This document shows positions 42,826 to 45,300 of a stretch of 45,300 bases of DNA, piece after piece (the stretch's first letter is position 1; each line of letters starts with the position of its first letter). A program made the translations under genes and the position numbers. The notes beneath the pieces are model-generated. The model did no database searches, had not been told where the DNA came from, and worked only from the letters and a program-made list of their open reading frames with translations. Source of the DNA: Bacteroidota bacterium (GTDB lineage Bacteria; Bacteroidota; Bacteroidia; Bacteroidales; Prolixibacteraceae); the NCBI GenBank assembly GCA_023251455.1, contig JAHEYT010000053.1:1-45300 (forward strand). The letters are read 5' to 3'.

Positions 42826-43875
42826 ATGAGGACTTTCATTTCAAAACGGATTGAGCACAAATGGAAAATTTTCAGGACAAGCTTTATCTATCAAAGAATA
42901 GACAAGAACCATATTCCGAAAAATAAAATGGAAATACGGTTATTTGTCATTGCCAGAAATGAATCGTTGAGGTTGCCTTTCTTTTTAAAATATTATTTTG
43001 AAAAGGGGGTGAACCGGATTTTTTTAATTGATAACAATTCAACAGATAATACCAGAGAAATAGCGCTCCTTTACCCAAATGTTCATGTATTTAAAATAAA
43101 TGAAAGCTTTAAAAATTTTTGGTATTGGATAGAATTCTTTTTAAATAAATATGGAAAGAACAGGTGGTGTTTAGTTGTTGACGTTGATGAATTATTGTTT
43201 TATCCGTATGCCGAAATAGCTCCACTTGAAGTACTGATTAATTATCTGGAATTTAAGAAATATGATGCTATTCGTTCATTCTTACTGGATATTTATTCCG
43301 ATAAACCAATCATTGAAACTGGGTATAAAGCGTATGGTAACCCCTTGGAGTGCTGTCCGTATTTTGATCCTGATTTTTATTCCAAACAGGTACAGTTACT
43401 GGACAAAAAAAAGTGGGAACAGTTTGATACCACTATATACTTTGGAGGAATGAGAGAGCGTGTCTTTAATAAAATTACAGGAAGTTCGTGGAATTATCAT
43501 TTATCAAAAATATCATTGTTTAAATATACTAACAATGTCTATCTGACTGAAGGAATGCATGCAATAAATGGGGCAAGGTTGGCAGATATTACTGGCGTTG
43601 TCTTTCACTCAAAATATCTTCAGGATTTTATTGAACGTGTAATGATAGAATCAAAAAGAGAAGTACATTTTGGAAATGCTATCGAATATAAGATATATAA
43701 CCATGCATGTTTAGTCGCAAAGGACATCACATTACATTGTCAAAATTCGGTTAAATACCAGAATTCCAAACAACTGGTCAAATTAGGGATGATGAAAAGC
43801 TCGATAATTTATAATACATTTTTGGCACAACAGGATTTAAATTTTGACTACCACTCAGGAAGAGAGAGCTCATAA
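42826..43875 (+). CDS. GT2/GT92-like glycosyltransferase at the cluster end
   Basis: 349 residues. GT-A type N-terminal fold: IRLFVIARNESLRLPFFLKY, then FLIDNNSTDNTREIA and the metal/nucleotide-binding VVDVDELLFYP (DxD). The rest (about 150-349) resembles bacterial proteins related to GT2 'Glyco_tranf_2_4'/GT92-like enzymes. It follows the HlyD gene by 96 bp, so it is likely a second sugar-adding enzyme for the peptide or an envelope glycan gene captured with the island. Its AT-rich codon use matches the rest of the cluster. Confidence 0.82.
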   Translation: MRTFISKRIEHKWKIFRTSFIYQRIDKNHIPKNKMEIRLFVIARNESLRLPFFLKYYFEKGVNRIFLIDNNSTDNTREIALLYPNVHVFKINESFKNFWYWIEFFLNKYGKNRWCLVVDVDELLFYPYAEIAPLEVLINYLEFKKYDAIRSFLLDIYSDKPIIETGYKAYGNPLECCPYFDPDFYSKQVQLLDKKKWEQFDTTIYFGGMRERVFNKITGSSWNYHLSKISLFKYTNNVYLTEGMHAINGARLADITGVVFHSKYLQDFIERVMIESKREVHFGNAIEYKIYNHACLVAKDITLHCQNSVKYQNSKQLVKLGMMKSSIIYNTFLAQQDLNFDYHSGRESS

Positions 43876-43905
43876 ATTCTATTTGGCCACATGTTTAAAA
43901 TCATA

Positions 43906-43943
43906 TTAGACAAAGCCATCTTAGATAAGATGGCTTTGTCTAA
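43906..43943. terminator. Perfect 18-bp palindrome between convergent genes
   Basis: TTAGACAAAGCCATCTTA, two bases, then its exact reverse complement. No T-run, but the position between the glycosyltransferase and the convergent OmpH-like gene suggests a bidirectional terminator. Confidence 0.6.
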
Positions 43944-43960
43944 CTATTGTCTAATAGAAA

Positions 43961-44476
43961 CTATTGAATGCCTAATTTAGTTTTTACAAACGGAAGAATA
44001 TCCAAGCTTTCTTTCGAATTGTAAAGTATTACTCGAAGACTCATATCAAAAACGTAGACTAAACTCTTTTCTGCTCCGACTTCTTTTACAGCCTTGTTAG
44101 CTTTTTCAAGTATTGGTTTATACAATTCCGCATTTTTATTTTCAAGTTGCTGCTGAGCACTTTGCTGAAAAGACTGAATCCTTTCATTCATTGACTGCAA
44201 ATCTTCTTCTTTCATTTTCCGGACGGTTTCAGACAATGAATCTTTTTTTGTGGTATATTCCATATATTTGGTTTGGAATTCCTTTTGCATTATGCCTAGA
44301 GCATTTTCGAGCTCTTTCTGAAAGGCAAGCATTTGTTTATCAGCAACTGCTCTTTCGGGCATAATCTGAACGAGCGCCTGTAAATCAATATGCCCGTATT
44401 TTGGAATCTGGGCATTGGCAAATCCTGCTGAAAACAACAGTATTCCTAAAACATAAATTTTGAAAACACTTTTCAT
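43961..44476 (-). CDS. OmpH/Skp-family periplasmic chaperone-like protein
   Basis: 171 residues. Signal peptide ending GFANAQ, then an N-terminal beta segment (KYGHIDLQALVQIMPERAVA) and a long charged coiled coil (about 45-130; MLAFQKELENALGIMQKEFQ), closing with LVYVFDMSLRVILYNS. This is the Skp/OmpH pattern: a trimeric, tentacled holdase for outer-membrane proteins. Bacteroidota usually have one or two copies next to bamA; this copy is isolated near the end of the putative island, so it may be an accessory paralogue. Confidence 0.9.
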   Translation of the reverse strand: MKSVFKIYVLGILLFSAGFANAQIPKYGHIDLQALVQIMPERAVADKQMLAFQKELENALGIMQKEFQTKYMEYTTKKDSLSETVRKMKEEDLQSMNERIQSFQQSAQQQLENKNAELYKPILEKANKAVKEVGAEKSLVYVFDMSLRVILYNSKESLDILPFVKTKLGIQ

Positions 44477-44503
44477 ACTTTTTAGTTTAAATTTTTATGG
44501 TAA

Positions 44504-44532
44504 CAAAATTATAATATTAATTTTTATAACAA
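44504..44532 (-). promoter_or_regulatory. Promoter of the OmpH-like gene
   Basis: On the minus strand a TTG (44530-44532) is followed after 18 bp by TAATTTTG (44504-44511), a good match to the Bacteroidetes TTG-N19-TAnnTTTG consensus, 27 bp upstream of the start codon. Confidence 0.6.
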
Positions 44533-44801
44533 AGCAAAAGCAGAAATCAGTCCAGGGTAAATTACTTTTTAACATTTCAGGACTTTTTCTCTGCAAGCAT
44601 CATTCAATAAGAATTGCGTCTTTTCTCTTTTTGATGTGTTAGGGTAAGCCTTCTTTTTAAGCAGAACTAATGCAATCTTAAGGATTGTATTAAAGTTTAC
44701 TACAACTGTTGTCTTCTTTTTTAAGAAATTATCCTCATCCTGTCATAAACCGCCGAAGAATCCATTTTACTGGTACCCATAAGTATTGAATTTTAAATTG
44801 T

Positions 44802-45300
44802 TTATAATCTGTATCCTTTCCTCTTTTTCCGCCTTCGGGCTTGCTCTCTTAAAAAATCAGCTTCATTTTCATCATAACGGTGAGATGGGTTCATGAAATC
44901 GAACAATCCGCCCACAATGGAAGCTGCGTTTTCAAGTCCTGCGGCAAAATCCATTGTATTGTCTTGCCGGGGGAGTTGATCCGATGGGTTTGGTGCTGAA
45001 TGCTGCTGACCTTCATTTTGGCCTAGCTTTTCATTCAGGTACAGCTGGTAATTGATTTCGGAATAACTGCAAGTCCTGTCAATTTTGGAACCGTTGAACT
45101 CATACCCATTCTTTCCAAACCGTACTCCTTGTATTTTGTCTGTAGCTCCGTTATTTCGGAATTCGGTTTTAATCCCTGATTTGAGTAACTCTGCTTTTAA
45201 TTCCTGCCAGTTCCGGCATTTAGATATAGCCGATTGCAGCGCATGATAAATTTCGTACTTGGTTTTATCCGGCTCTTTCAACCGATGCTCTTTCACGTTC
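44802..45300 (-). CDS. Relaxase/mobilization nuclease, C-terminal part (runs off the window)
   Basis: About 165 residues in an open frame continuing past the window end; the GTG at 45294-45296 is probably internal. The sequence (TKYEIYHALQSAISKCRNWQ, ELLKSGIKTEFRNNGATDKI, QGVRFGKNGYEFNGSKIDRT) matches the C-terminal region of Bacteroidota MobB-type relaxases. It ends in a Lys/Arg-rich tail (ARRRKKRKGYRL). The catalytic N-terminal domain with its Tyr and His residues would lie outside the window. Relaxases nick oriT and lead the DNA strand in conjugation, so a mobilizable element extends across this end. Confidence 0.82.
   Translation of the reverse strand, partial: NVKEHRLKEPDKTKYEIYHALQSAISKCRNWQELKAELLKSGIKTEFRNNGATDKIQGVRFGKNGYEFNGSKIDRTCSYSEINYQLYLNEKLGQNEGQQHSAPNPSDQLPRQDNTMDFAAGLENAASIVGGLFDFMNPSHRYDENEADFLREQARRRKKRKGYRL

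Overview
The window is mostly Bacteroidota chromosome, probably Bacteroidales/Marinilabiliales. The evidence is SusC/SusD-type glycan uptake genes, a gliding-type GldF/GldG protein, Bacteroidetes-style promoter boxes (TAnnTTTG), a tmRNA whose tag reads GENNYALAA, and a Bacteroidetes-type relaxase end. Two foreign segments flank a normal core.

Region 1 (1-~7530) is an AT-rich integrated phage-like or plasmid-like element. All its genes are on the minus strand and its left end lies outside the window. It is the most striking part. In seven genes between 614 and 4060 the reading frames are broken by in-frame TGA codons and become complete, family-like proteins only if TGA is read as tryptophan: 14 TGA codons, against only two TGG codons in the same genes. 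One product is a PD-(D/E)XK-like nuclease whose conserved tryptophan is written TGA. The large serine recombinase (5857-7455) and the two genes after it contain no internal TGA, write tryptophan as TGG, and the recombinase itself stops at TGA. The element therefore appears split into host-readable integration/early genes and recoded later genes. Its right end interrupts the 5' end of a host MFS transporter gene at about 7.5 kb. Three 24-bp repeats at 48-110 look like the end of an IS21-family element.

Region 2 (7.5-32.7 kb) is ordinary host chromosome in the standard code (TGA is used as stop). It holds MFS and MATE transporters, a short GH127-like lipoprotein, a VOC protein, a surE / small membrane protein / lpxB / GldF-GldG fusion run, dnaN, a DnaQ-like exonuclease and an FAH-family protein. 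Then comes a glycan locus: two near-identical ROK regulators, SusC, SusD and a PNGase F-type N-glycan amidase, a coherent set for releasing and importing N-linked glycans. A HlyD-type adaptor and a TolC-type outer-membrane protein follow.

Region 3 (32.7 kb to the end) starts with tmRNA (ssrA) and its terminator, a common island insertion point. About 1.2 kb of G-rich sequence without a convincing gene comes next, then a ribosomal-peptide cluster: a LanC-like protein lacking the zinc ligands, a GT4 glycosyltransferase, a C39-like/VKOR/thioredoxin fusion, a 63-residue double-glycine precursor with six core cysteines, a C39 peptidase ABC exporter, a HlyD adaptor and a second glycosyltransferase. 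The gene set suggests a disulfide-rich, possibly glycosylated (glycocin-like) secreted peptide made without a lanthipeptide dehydratase. An OmpH/Skp-like protein and the C-terminal end of a mobilization relaxase finish the window, suggesting the cluster sits on a mobile island.
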